A stretch of DNA of 64,000 nt from JAJPKK01 sp963800215 (GTDB taxonomy: Bacteria > Pseudomonadota > Alphaproteobacteria > Rhizobiales > Xanthobacteraceae): positions 310,001-374,000 of the forward strand of contig CAWCZY010000018.1 of NCBI GenBank assembly GCA_963800215.1. The letters are read 5' to 3'. This document shows, piece by piece, positions 63,795-64,000 of this stretch. Numbering within the stretch: position 1 is the stretch's first letter; each line of letters opens with the position of its first letter. Below the pieces are notes generated by a model, which worked only from the letters and a program-made list of their open reading frames with translations, was not told where the DNA came from and did not search any database. The translations under genes and the position numbers were made by a program.

Positions 63795-64000
63795 ATGTCG
63801 CCAATGTTCATGTCGCCGCGTTGCAGCGGCGTGCGCCGAGCTGCGGCACTCGCCGTACTGGCGTTGATGGCAACGGCCGGCCCGGCGGCCGCGCAGCCGA
63901 GCCCCGAACAAATCGAAACCATCCGGCAAGCCTGCCGATCGGATTTCATGGCGCATTGCCTCGGCGTCCAACCCGGAGGCCGCGAGGCGCTGCAATGCCT
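63795..64000 (+). CDS. Secreted Cys-rich-repeat protein (3' end outside window)
   Basis: ATG 63795 after a GGGAGGCATCAT site. Signal peptide VRRAAALAVLALMATAGPAAA, then QPSPEQIETIRQACRSDFMAHCLGVQPGGREALQCL. The CRSDFM-HC-GVQPGG-EAL-CL unit is the GLG1-like cysteine-rich repeat found in periplasmic proteins of Bradyrhizobium relatives, where Cys pairs are arranged C-x7-C. The rest, probably two to three repeats, lies past the window edge. Function unknown. Confidence 0.75.
   Translation, partial: MSPMFMSPRCSGVRRAAALAVLALMATAGPAAAQPSPEQIETIRQACRSDFMAHCLGVQPGGREALQC

Overview
The window is GC-rich DNA (roughly two-thirds G+C by eye) from a free-living alphaproteobacterium, most likely Hyphomicrobiales (Bradyrhizobium / Rhodopseudomonas / Xanthobacteraceae-like). 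Supporting this are the GatCAB amidotransferase genes, a MaeB malic enzyme with a phosphotransacetylase tail, ExoD, LssY-like and DUF502 proteins, and families of palindromic intergenic repeats typical of that order. It reads as ordinary chromosome: one tRNA, no rRNA, no CRISPR array, no phage and one complete IS630-family element.

Layout. 0-5 kb: the start of a polysaccharide deacetylase gene, an isochorismatase-like hydrolase, a hybrid histidine kinase, tRNA-Ser(GCU), a Sel1-type protein and a 30-residue Lys/Ala-rich protein. 5-12.2 kb: gatC, a small overlapping gene, gatA, gatB, a DUF6665-like protein and maeB. 12.5-15.5 kb: Yip1-type and LssY-type membrane proteins with a coupled 24-codon leader ORF, then a less GC-rich lipoprotein plus 89-residue protein pair. 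15.6-25 kb: a GMC oxidoreductase with its gluconate-dehydrogenase-subunit-3 partner, a solute-binding protein, an NHL beta-propeller protein, a transglutaminase, ExoD, a ThDP enzyme and a hicAB toxin-antitoxin pair with a palindromic operator. 25-40 kb: aspS, two amidohydrolases, a metallo-beta-lactamase-fold hydrolase, a cupin, a flavoprotein, two tandem two-domain ABM proteins, a DUF2252 protein and a lytic transglycosylase. 41-45 kb: the IS630 element, an ABC-type binding protein and a multidomain Vgb-like lyase with a haem motif. 45-54 kb: an assimilatory nitrate cluster (narK-type porter, nasA, small protein, nirB, nirD) with a divergent PP2C phosphatase-protein kinase fusion. 54-59 kb: a Dyp-peroxidase/encapsulin nanocompartment pair, followed on the same strand by a PQQ-type dehydrogenase and a patatin. 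59-64 kb: DUF502, glmS, glmU and the start of a Cys-rich-repeat secreted protein.

How genes work together. narK, nasA and nirBD would take up nitrate and reduce it to ammonium. The Dyp peroxidase carries a C-terminal cargo tag and overlaps the encapsulin gene, so it should be packaged in the shell. gatCAB makes Gln-tRNA(Gln) and/or Asn-tRNA(Asn). glmS and glmU make UDP-GlcNAc for the envelope.

Quality warning. About a dozen genes (gatA, gatB, maeB, nirB, nirD, nasA, the 32.8-kb flavoprotein, the 43-kb lyase and others) are split by frameshifts. At most junctions where the expected codons can be reconstructed, the sequence carries one extra base in a GC-rich context. Because gatAB are among them, these look like sequence errors rather than decay. 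Such genes are given here as single loci with full extents.
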